Origin: Magnolia sinica
Taxonomy: Eukaryota; Streptophyta; Magnoliopsida; Magnoliales; Magnoliaceae
Reading direction: 5' to 3'
Assembly: GCF_029962835.1 (NCBI RefSeq)
Contig: NC_080583.1
Coordinates: forward strand, 51,563,658 to 51,627,657
DNA length: 64,000 bases
A program made the position numbers and the translations under genes. Below the pieces are notes generated by a model that searched no databases, had not been told where the DNA came from, and saw only the letters and a list, made by a program, of their open reading frames with translations. Each line of letters opens with the position of its first letter. Positions within the stretch are counted from its first letter, which is position 1. Positions 45,541 through 57,009 of the stretch are shown here, piece after piece.

Positions 45541-46700
45541 AGCATACATAATTACATATGTTTTCTAATTGTCTTCGAGTGCGCACAATAGTGAGAGGGT
45601 TCCTAAGAATTTGATCAATTGGATGGTCTTTAACTGACCGCAGTTCAGTGTCATTTTGACTGGATGAAGAGTCTGGTTTATCAACTATAGAGACTTCATC
45701 ATCTTCTGAACTAGAAACAGGTGTATTCAAGTGATCATCTATAACCACATTAATGGACTCTTGAATAACACCGGTTCTCTTATTGAGAACTCGATACGCT
45801 TGACTATATAGAACATACCCTAGAAAAATCCTTTCCCCACTTTTATTGTCAAACTTCCCTAAATTTTCACGTCACACAAAATATAGCACTTGCTGCTAAA
45901 AAATCGAAAGTATTTGACTGTGGGCTTCTTATTGAACCACATTTCATATGCAGTATTATCATTTAATTTTCTAGTTTAAACATAGTTTATTTTATAGCAT
46001 GCAGTGTTCACAGCTTTAGCCTATAAATTTTTAGGTAATTTCATGCTGTTTAACATAACATTAGCAATTTCTTGAAGCACACGGTTTTTCCTTTCAACAA
46101 CCCCATTTTGTTGAGGTGTCTTAGGTGCAGAAAATTCATGCGATATCCCGTGATCGCTATAGAACTTCTCAAAATTATTATTATCAAATTCCGATCCATG
46201 TTCACTTCAGATTTTTGAAACATTTGATTCCTTTTCAGTTTGGATACGCTTGAGTATCCTTTTCACTTCATCGAGAGTTTCAGACTTCTCTCTCATGAAA
46301 GCTATCCATGAATACCTGGTAAAGTCATCCACTATTACAAGAATATATTTCTTACCACCTCAACTCTCCGTTCTAGTAGGTTCAACGAGATCCATGTGGA
46401 TGAGTTCAAGGGGTTTAAATATGGTACTAGAGTTCACTTTCTTGTGAGTACTTTTAGTTTGTTTCCCAATTTGACATTTGCCATAAATTTTTTCCATTTT
46501 CTTTAACTTGGGTATACCTCTTATTAATTCGCCTTTGCTCAATCTATAAAGATTACGGTAGTGTGCATGTCCTAGGTGTTTATGTCATCATTCAGTCTCA
46601 TTGGTTTGGACCATGTAGCACGATAATTTTGATGAGCTAGAGTCACTAACTATAAAGGAAATCTCAGATGTTCTACGACCAGTTAATATCAGGGAATCTT
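45540..46700 (-). pseudogene. pol: Copia-B integrase
   Basis: Minus-strand integrase. LSKGELIRGIPKLKKMEKIY, then GKCQIGKQTK (46542-46450), then LELIHMDLVEPTRTES carrying the first catalytic Asp. The SEHGSEFDN-like block near 46200 has Glu where the second Asp is expected. APKTPQQNGVVERKN is near 46100. A C-terminal linker rich in Ser/Asp (45748-45560) precedes RT. Confidence 0.85.
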
Positions 46701-46779
46701 TCTCATTAGAATTTCACACCTTTGATTAGTGAATTTGACGCTATGTTTATTATCGCAAATTTGAGAAATGCTTAAGAGA

Positions 46780-47010
46780 TTATGTTTAAGACCTTCTATA
46801 AATAAAACATTCTCAAAAGGAGGAAGATTGAAGAGTTAAACCGTACCTTGGCCAATTATTCTGTTGTTGCTACCATCAACGAAAGTGACTGAACCATCAA
46901 TTATATCTTTAAGGTTGGTGAACAAATCTTTGTCACCTATCATGTGTCTAGAGCAACCACTGTCTAGGTACTCTGTTGATTAACTCGAAGCCGTGAAAGT
47001 GGTGTGGGCA
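46780..47010 (-). pseudogene. pol: Copia-B protease
   Basis: Minus-strand EYLDSGCSRHMIGDKDLFTN with an intact Asp-Ser-Gly, then DGSNNRIIGQGT and LSISQICD-like blocks. Interrupted by stops but better preserved at the active site than Copia-A. Confidence 0.85.
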
Positions 47011-47859
47011 ACCAAACAAGTAACCTTAGGGACCCATTTCATTACTATTTTGGGTTTTGGAGTAATGTTGGTTTTTCTATGCTTGTAGTTGTTATACATT
47101 CTACCATTAGAGTTAGATTTCAGAAACTCCTTATGTAGATCCATAATTTTCTCAGCTAAGGGGTTATGATTCTGATATCTAAAGTTGATATGGTTGTTTT
47201 TAGGTTTTGTAGCTTGAAAAGTTTTAGGATTTTTAAAACCATTTTGATTAAGACTTTTCCCTTTTGAGTTGGAGAACTCTCCTTTAACAAACTTAGGAGG
47301 AGTAGACTTATATTTTAGAGGTGTATTCTTATTATAGCCCATACCAGATCTATCTCCACATTTCCTTGATCCAGTTAACAATTTTTCTAGTTTAAGATCA
47401 CCCTCGACATACCTCTAAGTATCCTTCAAACTCAAGAGAGAAGAGACTTCTAGTTTTAGTTTTTCATTTTCTGATTTTAGATTTTCAACTTGGGACGTTT
47501 TAAAATTTAAATCACATTTAGTCTTTTTAAAACAATCAGAAAGATGCGATTTTTCCAAAACTAGATTTTCAAAATCTTCTTTTAACTTTAAAAACTTTTC
47601 TTTTTAAAGTTTAAGTTTTACAGCTATCTTACAACTTTCCCTGTATAGGGCATTATAGGCATCTTGTAAATCTTTATCATTTTCAGGGTCACTTAGATTT
47701 TCATCATAAGTTAAATCACAACTCTCTGAGGAAGTGACTCTGGCTAGAGTCATTAAGGCTTTGACCTCATTAGAAGATTCAAATTCAGAATCATCTGACT
47801 TCGAAGAAGCTTCAGAGTAAAACGATTCATCTCATGTGGCCAACATGCCTTTCTTCTTT

Positions 47860-48776
47860 GATTTGTCCCTCTCTGGACACTTGTTTGCTAAATGTTCGTA
47901 TTCACAGTAGTTGAAACATTGGCTGTCTTTAAGTGATTTTTAATTTTTAGATCTACTCTTTTTTTTTTTCTCAAAGGGTTTTTGAAAATCAACTCTCTTT
48001 TTGCTTTTGAAAATTTTATAAAACTTCTTGGCTAATAGTGCCACATCATCCTCTAAATTTTCATAATCAGAATTAGAAGAATTTTCATAATCAGATGACT
48101 TAAGGGCTATGGACTTACCTTTAGGAGCCTTAAAATTCAACTCGTAGGTTTGTAAAGAACCAACAAGCTCTTAAACCCTCATATTATCTGTATCACGAAG
48201 TTCATGAATGGCAGTGACCTTAGAATTGAACCTTTCAGGTAATGAGCACAGTATCTTTGCACAAACTTTACTTACTGGGATGCTATCTCCAATACCCCAC
48301 ATTGAGTTGACTATGTCATTCAATGTAGTATAGAAGTCCATGAAAGTTTCACTTTCTTCCATACGTATTTCCTTAAACCTAGTGGTGAGGATTTGAAGTT
48401 TAGTTTTCTTGACTATAGTCATACCCTCATGTGTCATTTCTAAGATATCTCAGGCTTGCTTTTCAGTATCACAAGATATAATTATTTTAAATTCATTTGG
48501 TGTAGTGTGTAAGCGATTGCATTTAAAGCTTTGGCATTGACACTCTCTCATTTTCTGAAGACTGGTCTATGAATAATAATGTGTAACTTTAACTGATTTA
48601 GTTCCATCAGTACCTAGAACTTTAGATGTGGGTGGGTTCTATCTAGTCACTGTGGCTTGTCATACGGTCTCATCCATGGACCTTAAAAAGATCCTCATCC
48701 TGGCTTTCCAATAAGCATAATTGGAGCCATTAAAAGGTGGAGGCCTAGTAATAGAGAGGCTATCAAAATTTGACAT
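47860..48776 (-). pseudogene. gag: Copia-B gag
   Basis: Minus-strand start at 48776 (MSNFDSLSITRPP), then ILTTRFKEIRMEESETFMDF, SLPERFNSKVTAIHELRDTD and LNFKAPKGKSIALKS. A disturbed zinc knuckle lies near 47880-47925 (CFNYCEYEHLANKC). The Lys-rich KKFYKIFKSKKRVDFQKP matches Copia-A. Several stops. Confidence 0.87.
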
Positions 48777-48836
48777 ATTATAAGCTTGAGATCGGTTAGC
48801 TCAGGAAATGAATCCAAAAAAAAAATGAGCTATTAG

Positions 48837-48848
48837 GCTTTAATACCA
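48837..48848 (-). promoter_or_regulatory. Primer binding site of Copia-B
   Basis: Minus-strand TGGTATTAAAGC, a twice-mutated iMet site (TGGTATCAGAGC), two bases inside the 5' LTR edge at 48851. Confidence 0.82.
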
Positions 48849-48850
48849 CT

Positions 48851-50575
48851 TGAAAATGCTAAGCTCTAAGTCCTAGAGGAAGGGGGGGTTGAATAGGACT
48901 ATGCCAAATACAAAGATAGATAGCATAACTAAATAATAAAATAGGATAAGAAAATAACAACCTCAAATGCACTAGTCTTGAGAGGTTGATACAAACTTAG
49001 TTTTAAGGACAATCTAACACTAAAAACCAAAGGCTTATGTCAAGACAACCTTACTAGAACGTTTGTAAGTATTAAAAACTCAAACCAATAAAGAGGCAAA
49101 GGAAATAAACTAAGTTATTACAACATTCACCGCAAGTGCATAAAGTAAATTACACCATTCACCACAAGTGCATAAAGTAAATTACAACATTCACATACAT
49201 AAACAAATACAATCATCCACTACAACTTAAGGAATTATAGTGGTTCATTTGTGTGTACACCAACTATTAGCAAACAGCCACACAACTACTCCACTCCCAA
49301 TATCCACACCCATGGGACATTGGCTTTCACTATGAAATAAGGTTTTTCAAGGTTCACCTTAAAACCTTCACAATTGTGTTTTTCAAATGGGCTTTACACA
49401 ATCACAAACAAACCACAATGAGTTTTTCTTGGCTAAATCTCACAAACCAAAAATGCAGAAAATTGAAATACTTATCTGAAGATTCCGATGTAGCCTGGTA
49501 GAACCAAATTGATGTAGACAAAGATATTTAATGTCTAATCTCATAAATGAAAGTGTTCTAGGTCTAAATGATTTTTAAATTAAATCAACCTGGGGTTAGC
49601 ATGATTTGATTTTATCTCAAAAAGGTAAATCACAATTCTCCTTTTTAAACAATAGAGTTAAATAGAGACCACAAAATCAAATACAAAAAGCTATATATAG
49701 AATATAAAAAGAATAAGTAATAGCTTCACAATTTACAGGAACTTATCTCTCAAAGTGATGGCTTGATTAGGCTTGGAATGAATGAAAAAAATTTGAGATT
49801 CATTCTATATTTATAGGTAAAAATTCTGTTCCCTCGACTGGTTTAAGGGTCTGTTCAATTGGTCGAAGCACCAACTAATTTTCAAAATTTTTGGCGTGAT
49901 AAGATAAACCCATTACTCGATTGGTCGAGCAATGCACTTGACTGGTCGAGTGGGACCATAAAAGCTTGTTGGACTTTAAGTTGAGCACTACATGACTAGT
50001 TGAGACTGTTCACTCGACTGGTCGAGCAGTGTCCGTGACTAGTTGAGCAGTGTCCGCGACTAGTCGAGCCATAACAAAAAATTCCTGAAAATTCTCAACA
50101 AATCTTGGACTACTCGAGAAACTTCTTGGACTGGTCAACCCAGTGCTTGGACTAGTCAAACAATGATTAGGACTAGTCGAAGAAAAGCTTATAAACTTAT
50201 ACATTGACCCAAATTCTATATGCAATCAATATGACCCATCCTATGGTTAATCTTGGGTCATCTATACCTTGTTTGTGAGTTTAAAACATCGAAACATTGA
50301 TTGCTTTCGATTACTTGAAGTACCTGAAGCTTGTCCTTGAAGTCTTGTACTTTAGCTTGAGCTTTGAACTTCTGTTCTTGTACTTAAGCTTGTAGTTTTA
50401 AACTTTATCGATGTTCTTCAACTTGAATATGTAGAAAAGTTTGACAATGACGTGGACAACTTAAAATGCATGAAGATGATCTTTCCAACTTTTCAAAACA
50501 TGATACAAATTCTAAATGGTTTGACACAAAAAAATTTGACAAATTTGGGTGCTGGTTTCCAATATAGCACTTACA
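48851..50575 (-). repeat. Copia-B 5' LTR
   Basis: 1725 bp; on the minus strand TGTAAGTGCTATATTGG to GCATTTTCA. Carries the CGACTAGTCG/CGACTGGTCG cluster (49845-50180) and TATAAATA at 49815-49808. Shares its last few hundred bases and general plan with the Copia-A LTR but is a different subfamily at the start. Confidence 0.92.
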
Positions 50576-50580
50576 AAATT
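50576..50580. repeat. Target-site duplication of Copia-B, right copy (AAATT)
   Basis: See 26591-26595. Confidence 0.92.
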
Positions 50581-51060
50581 CTAGAAAGGTTAGCGGATCA
50601 TTCCTAGTATTGCTTTTTGGACGGTTATTTGGGCTATAATTAGATAGAGATAGCCCTTGAAGATTAGGAGAAAAAAACGTTCACATGTCCCTTTGGCACT
50701 TTCGCCTACTAAAGGATGCCATTTGGATTGTGTAATGCTCCTGCCACATTTTAACGATGTATGTTGAGCATATTTTCAGACATGGTGGGACAATATCTAA
50801 AGTTCTTCATGGATGACTTCTTTATCTTCAGTCCATCCTTTAGCAAATACCTTGAACATCTTAAACTTGTGTTGAAGAGATGTGAAGAGAATAACCTTGT
50901 GCTGAATTGGGAGAAACGCCATTTCATGGTTCTGAAGGAAATAGTCCTAGGTCACATAATTTCATCAAAAGGAATTGAGGTAAACAAGGCTAAAATAGAC
51001 TTAATATCTAACCTACCTCCACCGAAAATTATACATGATGTGTAATCCTTTCTAGGGCAC
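50581..51060 (+). pseudogene. Athila RT, C-terminal part
   Basis: Continues from 26595: LERLADHS, YCFLDGYLGYN, FTCPFGTFAY and RMPFGLCNAPATF. The catalytic block reads KFFMDDFFIFSPSF (about 50800-50845), where VFMDDFSVFG-like is usual. Then come HLKLVLKRCEENNLVLNWEK, GHIISSKGIEVNKAKID and SFLGHASFYRRFIKDF. Stops at 50640, near 50690 and at 51043. Confidence 0.9.
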
Positions 51061-51650
51061 GCTAGTTTTTATAGAAGATTTATAAAGGACTTTGGTCATA
51101 TTTCTCATCCCTTAAGTAATCTTCTCCAAAAGGACACCACATTCAAGTGGAGTGAAGAATGTTACCACTCCTATCATGTAACCACCCGATTGGAGTGCTT
51201 CTTTTCATATCATGTGCGATGCAAGAGTTTATGTTATTGGGGTGGTGTTGGGCCAGAGAAAGGAGAAGAAACCCTATGTAATCTTCTATGCAAGTAGAAC
51301 TCTAAATTCTACCTATGTGAACTACTCTACTACAAAAAAGGAACTCTTAGCCGTAGTGTTTGCTTTGGACAAATTTAGGTCCTTCTTAATCGGATCCAAG
51401 ATCATCATGTACACCAATCATGTGGTATTGAAGTACCTTCTTTCTAAAAAGGATACCAAGCATTGCTGGATATGATGGATGCTCTTACTTTAGAAATTTG
51501 ATATTGAAATATGTGATAAGAAAGGAGTAGAGAATGTAGTGGCTGTCCATCTTTCTAGGCTTGTCCTATCTGATTCCCTTGAGCTGACACCAATTAACGA
51601 TATGTTCCTTGACGAACAACTTTTTAAGCTCTCCTAACTACCTTGGTTTG
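51061..51650 (+). pseudogene. Athila RNase H
   Basis: FIKDFGHISHPLSNLLQKDT, then, after a frameshift near 51170, FHIMCDARVYVIGVVLGQRK, IFYASRTLNSTYVNYSTTKK, ELLAVVFALDKFRSFLIGSK and VLKYLLSKKDTKHCWI. Cys-Asp-Ala replaces the usual CDAS. Followed by VVAVHLSRLVLSD-like sequence where VVADHLSRL is usual. Confidence 0.85.
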
Positions 51651-51759
51651 CTGCTTCATAAATTATCTTGCCACAAGTTTCATGCTGACACATTGGACTG
51701 CGCAAGATAAAAAAATTATATGTCGAGGTGCACAATTTATCTGGAAAGACCCACATTTA

Positions 51760-52870
51760 TTCAAATATTGCCCAGATAGATCATAAGGATATGTGTGCCC
51801 GACAACGAACATCAAAGCGTAATCTCCTTTTATCATTCATAGGCCCCTAGTGGTCACTTCTCTGCCAAAAAGACCATGGCCAAAATTTTATAGTGCGGTT
51901 TCTACTAGCCCACTATGTTCAAGGACATTCACGACTTTTGAAAAGCTTGTGAGCATTGTCAAAAGTTGGGAGTATTGTCCCAACAAAATATGATGCCTTT
52001 GAACCCTATTCTAACCATTGAAGCATTTGATTGCTGGTGCATCGATTTCATGGGACCACTCCCTAAATCATTCGAGAATCTTTATCTATTGCTTGCGATT
52101 GATTATGTATCTAAATGGGTTGAAGCGTTGTGACGAAATAATGACCATCGCATGGTCATTAAGTTTCTAAAAAGAACGTCCTTTTTCGATTCGAAATGCC
52201 TTGAGTCATTATTAGTGATGGTGGGTCACACTTTTGTAATAGACCATTTGAATCTTTAATGAAGAAATACGACATTGCACATAAAGTGAGTACTCCCTAT
52301 CACTCATAGACTAATGGTTAATAAGAAATTTCCAATGGGGAGATTAAGCAAATGTTAGATAAAATAGTGAACCCTGATTGTAAAAATTGGTCAATTCGAT
52401 TGACCGATGCATTATGGGCTTACCGTATAGTGTATAAAACTCCTATTAGAATGTCTCCCTTTAGACTTGTTTATGAGAAAGCTTGCCATTTGCCAGTGGA
52501 ATTATAACATAAGGCCTACTGGGCAATCAAAAATCTAAACTTCAATTTGGACAACGCTAGCTCGTTGTGCAAATTACAACTGAATGAACTTGACAAGATT
52601 CGGAATGATGTATACAAGAATGCGAGAATTTACAAGTATAGTATGATGGTGTTCCATGACCGAATTATTATTTGCAAATCATTCACACTGAAATAAAAGA
52701 TCCTCTTGTATAATTCTTGACTTCAGCTTGTTTTAGGGAAACTTAGAGCTCATTAGATTGGCCCCTTTATTGTTAAAACGGTCTATCACCATGGGACAGT
52801 AGAGATTGAGAATCCAATGAATGGTAAAAAAAAATTTCAAAAGTAAACAATCATTGACTCGAACCATCTA
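51760..52870 (+). pseudogene. Athila integrase
   Basis: Zinc-site remnant [14 protein letters not shown] (51949-51990), core [20 protein letters not shown] then [17 protein letters not shown] (52021-52130), second Asp in ISDGGSHFCNRPFESLMKKY (52212-52270), and HKVSTPYHS followed by [12 protein letters not shown], in which the Glu-containing block is mutated. Then [20 protein letters not shown] and [17 protein letters not shown]. The C-terminal part KARIYKYSMMVFHDRII-like runs to about 52870. Many stops. Confidence 0.85.
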
Positions 52871-54091
52871 TTGAGAATTTTATTTTAGAGGTCATGTCCA
52901 TCCCTCTGACTGATCCTGTGTATCAGGATTGACCTCTTAGTCTAATGGAGATATAGTTAGATTTATTGCTTTCTTATGAACTTAGGATTATGATAGTTTA
53001 TTTTGTTTTTAGTTTCGTGCCAACTCCTTTAGAATGATGGAGACTTCAACTTGTTTCATTCTTCTCCTTCAAGTACTATCCTTCTTATCACTCCTCTTTT
53101 ATTTTCGTTGTCTCATGATGATTTGATTGATTATGTCTTTTACATTGAGGACAATGTAGATTTTAGGTTGGGGGGGGGGGGGGGGGATGGATGGGGATTA
53201 GGTAGACTAATCAGTGTTTTTCCTAGTTGTTGAGCTAAAATCTTTGAAAATTTTTAATTTTTAAAATTTTCAATTTCAAAACCCTTTTGGAAAGTGAAAA
53301 TTTATGTAATTGAGTATATTTTGAGTATTATGATAAGATACAAAATTGAATTGTTGAAAATTTAGAACTTGATTAGCTTAGTAAACCATTGGATAAGTTA
53401 TGTTAATAAATTCATCGATAGAAAGTTTGAACGTCAATTGGGTGTAGCTCACAATTCACATTTAATTCATTTTCTGTGAAAAATACTTGAATTTCTGACT
53501 TTAGCATGCGCATTACTAAAAAGTAATAGGAACCAAGTCTGTAGATCTTTATCTACCTTAAAAATAATGAAAAAAGAAGAAAATAACCAGCTAGAAAATA
53601 GTGAAATTGAAAAGGGCTACCTATTCTGTGTTTTAATGAAAAATCTGTGAAAAAGAAGAAAAAGACTAAAAATAGTGTGAAAGCCATCGATACAAAATCG
53701 AAAAGTTGAAAAATAACTGAAAAGGAGATAGGGTCGGAATCCGTAACTTGTGTTGATCTGTCCACTTTGAATTGATGAACATGGCTAACATTATGAAATA
53801 AAAGTTAACTTCTATGGAATGTGAGTTGTGTACCACCAAGCAAACTAGGAACTTAATGTTTAAATTCATTTTATTAATTAATACATGAAAAATGGACTTG
53901 TTTCATGTGTTTACTAATCAGGTTGACCTTTAGATTATTATTCCTCCGTTCTTATATTTTGTGATTCTACTAATACATACTAGATTGTACAGAATACTTT
54001 TTTTTTCTAAAAAAGGTTTAGAATTTGGAAGTTTGAAAGATTGCTTTATGCATGTTTTGCTTGAGACTAGCAAAATGCCGGTTGGGGGGTA
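52871..54091 (+). other. Athila 3' non-coding region with G17 tract and PPT
   Basis: No ORF of note. 'gaggacaatgtagattttagg' followed by 17 G (53170-53186) is a conserved landmark in this lineage, where 'ttaggtttgggggg' is usual; the G run is expanded here. A second purine-rich tract GGTTGGGGGGTA (54080-54091) abuts the LTR and is the likely PPT. Confidence 0.65.
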
Positions 54092-54601
54092 TGTTGAGTG
54101 TGAAATATTGCATATTTCTCCCTAATTATACCTTAGTTTTATGAACATGATAGTGCTTAATTGATCTATTTATACATGTTTTTTCTTGTAAGGTGATTTT
54201 GAGAGTTTAAGGTGAAAAGGATTTTAAAAGCATGGATTTGATGCTCAAGAATTACCAGGAAAAGGATTGGATCTTTGGAAGTCAACATTGAAGATTTCAA
54301 GAACCCAAGATCCAAGGAAACTAAGTGAAGAAGGAAGATAATCGAGATTGCAAAGTGCGAAAATCTGCAACAGCTAAACTTAACAGTTCGATGCCATCAA
54401 ACACAACTTTGATGCCATCGAAATAAATGTTCAATGTCATCGAAGGAGGCTTGATCCCATTGAAAAATAAGAGAAAATCAAGTTTGGTTTCTAGACATAT
54501 GGGTGCAATTCTTGATCCAATCGAAGACACGTTCGATGCCATCGAAAATATCATAAATTATGGGATTAACTCTCTGAACAGTTTGGTTCATTTTTCGATT
54601 G
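54092..54601 (+). repeat. Athila 3' LTR, truncated
   Basis: TGTTGAGTGTGAAATATTGCA, the usual Athila-type start, then AT-rich sequence to 54601, where a copia LTR interrupts it. Contains repeated 'tcgatgccatcga' units (54389-54550). Confidence 0.75.
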
Positions 54602-54738
54602 TGAAAAGGGCAAGCCCCAAGTCCTAGAGGGGGGGGGGGTGAATAAGACTATGCCAAATAAAAAAGAAATCGGTAAGATAACACAGATAGCAGAAATATA
54701 AAATAACCCCAATTACACAAGTATTGAGAGGTTAATAC
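54602..54738 (-). mobile_element. Copia-C: end of a third Sirevirus-like LTR, cut by Gypsy3
   Basis: TGAAAAGGGCAAGCCCCAAG followed by CCTAGAG, eleven G, then TGAATAAGACTATGCC, closely matching the plus-strand starts of the Copia-B LTRs at 26596 and 48851. It therefore lies in the minus orientation. It stops at 54738, where the Gypsy3 LTR begins; the remainder should lie beyond Gypsy3, outside this window. Confidence 0.8.
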
Positions 54739-54816
54739 TGTAAGGCCTGTATCTTAATTCGTACTATTCCTTAGGATCTCGTGGTCCTTCTGGTCAAATT
54801 TTGGTGACCTGCGACG

Positions 54817-55116
54817 CATAAATAGCATTTGCGCACGAACCTGAGTCACATCTCGTATATTTGAATTGACTCGACCTGAGACTTGTACCCTAACGATCGC
54901 GCCGTCGCCGTGGTTCCAACGCTACATCTCGCGTGCAAATACGATACCCAGGCCAGAAGTTGTGGGCATAAATAACATTTACGCATGACCTTGAGTCACA
55001 TCTCGTATATCTGAATTGACTCGACCTGAGACTTGTACCCTAGCGATCGCGCCGTCGCCATGGTTCCAACGCTACATCTCGCGTGCAAATATGATACCCA
55101 GGCCAGAAGTTGTGGG
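54817..55116 (+). repeat. 150-bp tandem duplication in Gypsy3 5' LTR
   Basis: Two adjacent copies, 54817-54966 and 54967-55116, starting 'cataaata.catttgcg' and ending 'ccagaagttgtggg', with only a few substitutions. The visible part of the 3' LTR (63797-64000) enters the same unit once; its second copy would lie outside the window. Confidence 0.88.
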
Positions 55117-55559
55117 CCCGTGTTCATTTCGAGAAAAATGTCATGTGTTGTGAATTTTGAGAGAATCTCTACCACCATTCACATTAATCAATCACAAGTC
55201 AAGTACACACCCCATCATTCTCTTACACAAGCCTTACCCAAAGTCAACTCTCTCTCTCCACCCATCCCTTTCTCATCCAAAATTCAACCAAGCCCATGCC
55301 CTCCATGTCATTCTTCTTACAACATCCATCCCTCTCATCCCATCCTTCTTACAACACCCTCGCCTCTCTCATTCTCTCCACTATTTCCCAAGTTTTCATG
55401 AGAGGAAAGCTCTAAGGAGAGAAAAGTCTAAGGCCCACTTCCTACCCCCACATCTCACCATCCAACCCTACAATCTTCATCATCTTCCATCAAAATTAAA
55501 GCTTAGGAGCCAAGGCTTCTAAGGAGCTAAAGAAGAAGGTAATCGGTGGGTGTTTTTTA

Positions 55560-56640
55560 TAAGATTAGATTTTAATTTTTGTGATGGACCAAGTGGGGCC
55601 TACGGATTGATGGTATGGATACCATTTGGGACCCATCTTGATGTACGTCTTGATGTATATATTAGAGGGGTCCATAGTGGCGGGGCCCCTCCATTACACT
55701 GTTTCTCTCTCTTCCTTTTTTTATGGTAATGATAAGGCCGTGTGGCCCACCCGGATGGACCCCACTATGAAATATGTATCATATCCATGCCGTCCATGCC
55801 TTGGGCCCACTTTGCTGGCGTCTAGCGGTAGGCCCACTAGCTTGACCGTCTGGACTGGTCCAGTCGAAGAAAAAAACATAAATATCACCTTTGTTCAAAT
55901 ATTTGGTGGGTCCCACACATGTGGACCCACCTTATGCATATGTTATATTTGGGTCATCCATTTGCTGGACGGCCAGCAGCCTTAGTTGCTGTATTGATGT
56001 CAGCAAGTTTTGTGGACCCCACCGAGAGGCATGTGTTGCATCAGATCGTCCATCTGGGGATGCAACAACGGGTCTGATCATGAGGTATGTGTTGGATCTA
56101 GACCATCCACCTATTGGTGGGCCAGTAGCCCAGCCATATGGTTGGGGTATTGATGTCAGAAGTTTTGTGGGGCTCATCCCCTTTGTCCGTATGTTGGACC
56201 GGTGGGACCCACCTTTAATACATGTGTTGTATATCAACACCGTCCATTTGGATGGTGCCATGTCGGACCCACCTTGACGTATGTATTCTGTCCTCACACC
56301 GTCCATCTAGACGGTGCTACTATGGGACTACAGTGATGTATGGACTTAATCCACACTGTACATCTATTTCCTTGGCAGGATGGTGGGACTCACCCATACG
56401 TGCTACACGTGTGGGGTGGGGCCCACCTTGATGTATGCATTCTATATTCACACTGTCCATATGGTCTGTGCTATCAGGAGTCCATGTAATGTATGAGTTT
56501 TATCCACCGTCCATTGCCTGGACGGTGGGAAACTAATTAATGTCAGTAAGCTCCGTGGGTCTGATCTAGATCCCAGCCATCCATCCTCTTTGCGAGCTCT
56601 GAGGTATATGTTATATCCTAACCATCCATCCTCTTTGTGA
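55560..56640 (+). repeat. Degenerate 60-80 bp repeats in Gypsy3 LTR
   Basis: Roughly ten to twelve imperfect copies of a unit combining 'gtgggacccaccttgatgta', 'tatcca.accgtccatc' and 'tggacggt', a short inverted repeat (accgtcca/tggacggt) that could fold as a hairpin. Open frames across it are on both strands and reflect the repeat, not a gene. Confidence 0.7.
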
Positions 56641-57009
56641 GCTCATCTTAAGGTTTGAGACGAAAATAAGACAGTTCAGTCTATTAAGTGAACCGCATTT
56701 TAAATACAGTGGAGGATTGAACGCCTATCATTGAAACCCGTTTTGGGTCACAGAAGTTTTGGATCAATATGGAATTTGTTTTTCCTCTTAATCCAGCTCT
56801 TTGTGACCTTATGATAAGATTGGATGGGAAATAAACATTATGGCAGGCCCTGTGATTTGTTTAACAGTGAAAATCATTATCTCCACTATTATTTGTGCTA
56901 TAGTCTAGATGATCTTTCGATATGATTTATTTCTGGGTATTGCTCTATAATAATCTCTAAAACTAGATGTATGGTGTAGATATAATAAAATGAAAATGTA
57001 ATGTGAGGG

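Larger units (their letters stand above)
26596..50575 (-). mobile_element. Copia-B: Sirevirus-like Ty1/copia element, minus strand, with nested insertions
   Basis: Outer element of the nest. On the minus strand: 5' LTR (50575-48851), PBS, gag, protease, integrase, RT, RNase H, accessory ORF, multiple PPTs, 3' LTR (31368-26596). Perfect 5-bp duplication AAATT. The integrase-before-RT order fixes the Ty1/copia superfamily. The iMet PBS, AAAGGGGGAGAT PPT, long gag and post-pol ORF fit the Sirevirus (Maximus/SIRE) lineage. Without Copia-A and the Tekay fragment it would be about 10.4 kb. Confidence 0.92.
23236..54601 (+). mobile_element. Athila-like Ty3/gypsy element, 5' truncated and shattered by nested insertions
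   Basis: Pieces in one orientation and order: gag end and protease 23571-24097, LGRPF linker 24981-25075, RT start 25790-26595, RT to integrase 50576-52870, 3' non-coding 52871-54091, 3' LTR start 54092-54601. The junctions across the solo LTR (25075/25795) and Copia-B (26595/50581) restore continuous reading once one target copy is removed. The 5' LTR and most of gag are not found. Assigned to the Athila lineage by DLGASVN, by [15 protein letters not shown] and by the LTR start TGTTGAGTG. Confidence 0.82.

Noticed and set aside
55626..56306. Overlapping 119-128 codon open frames on both strands
   Set aside because: They lie over the accgtcca/tggacggt repeats of the Gypsy3 LTR. Open frames on both strands in a repeat are expected by chance.
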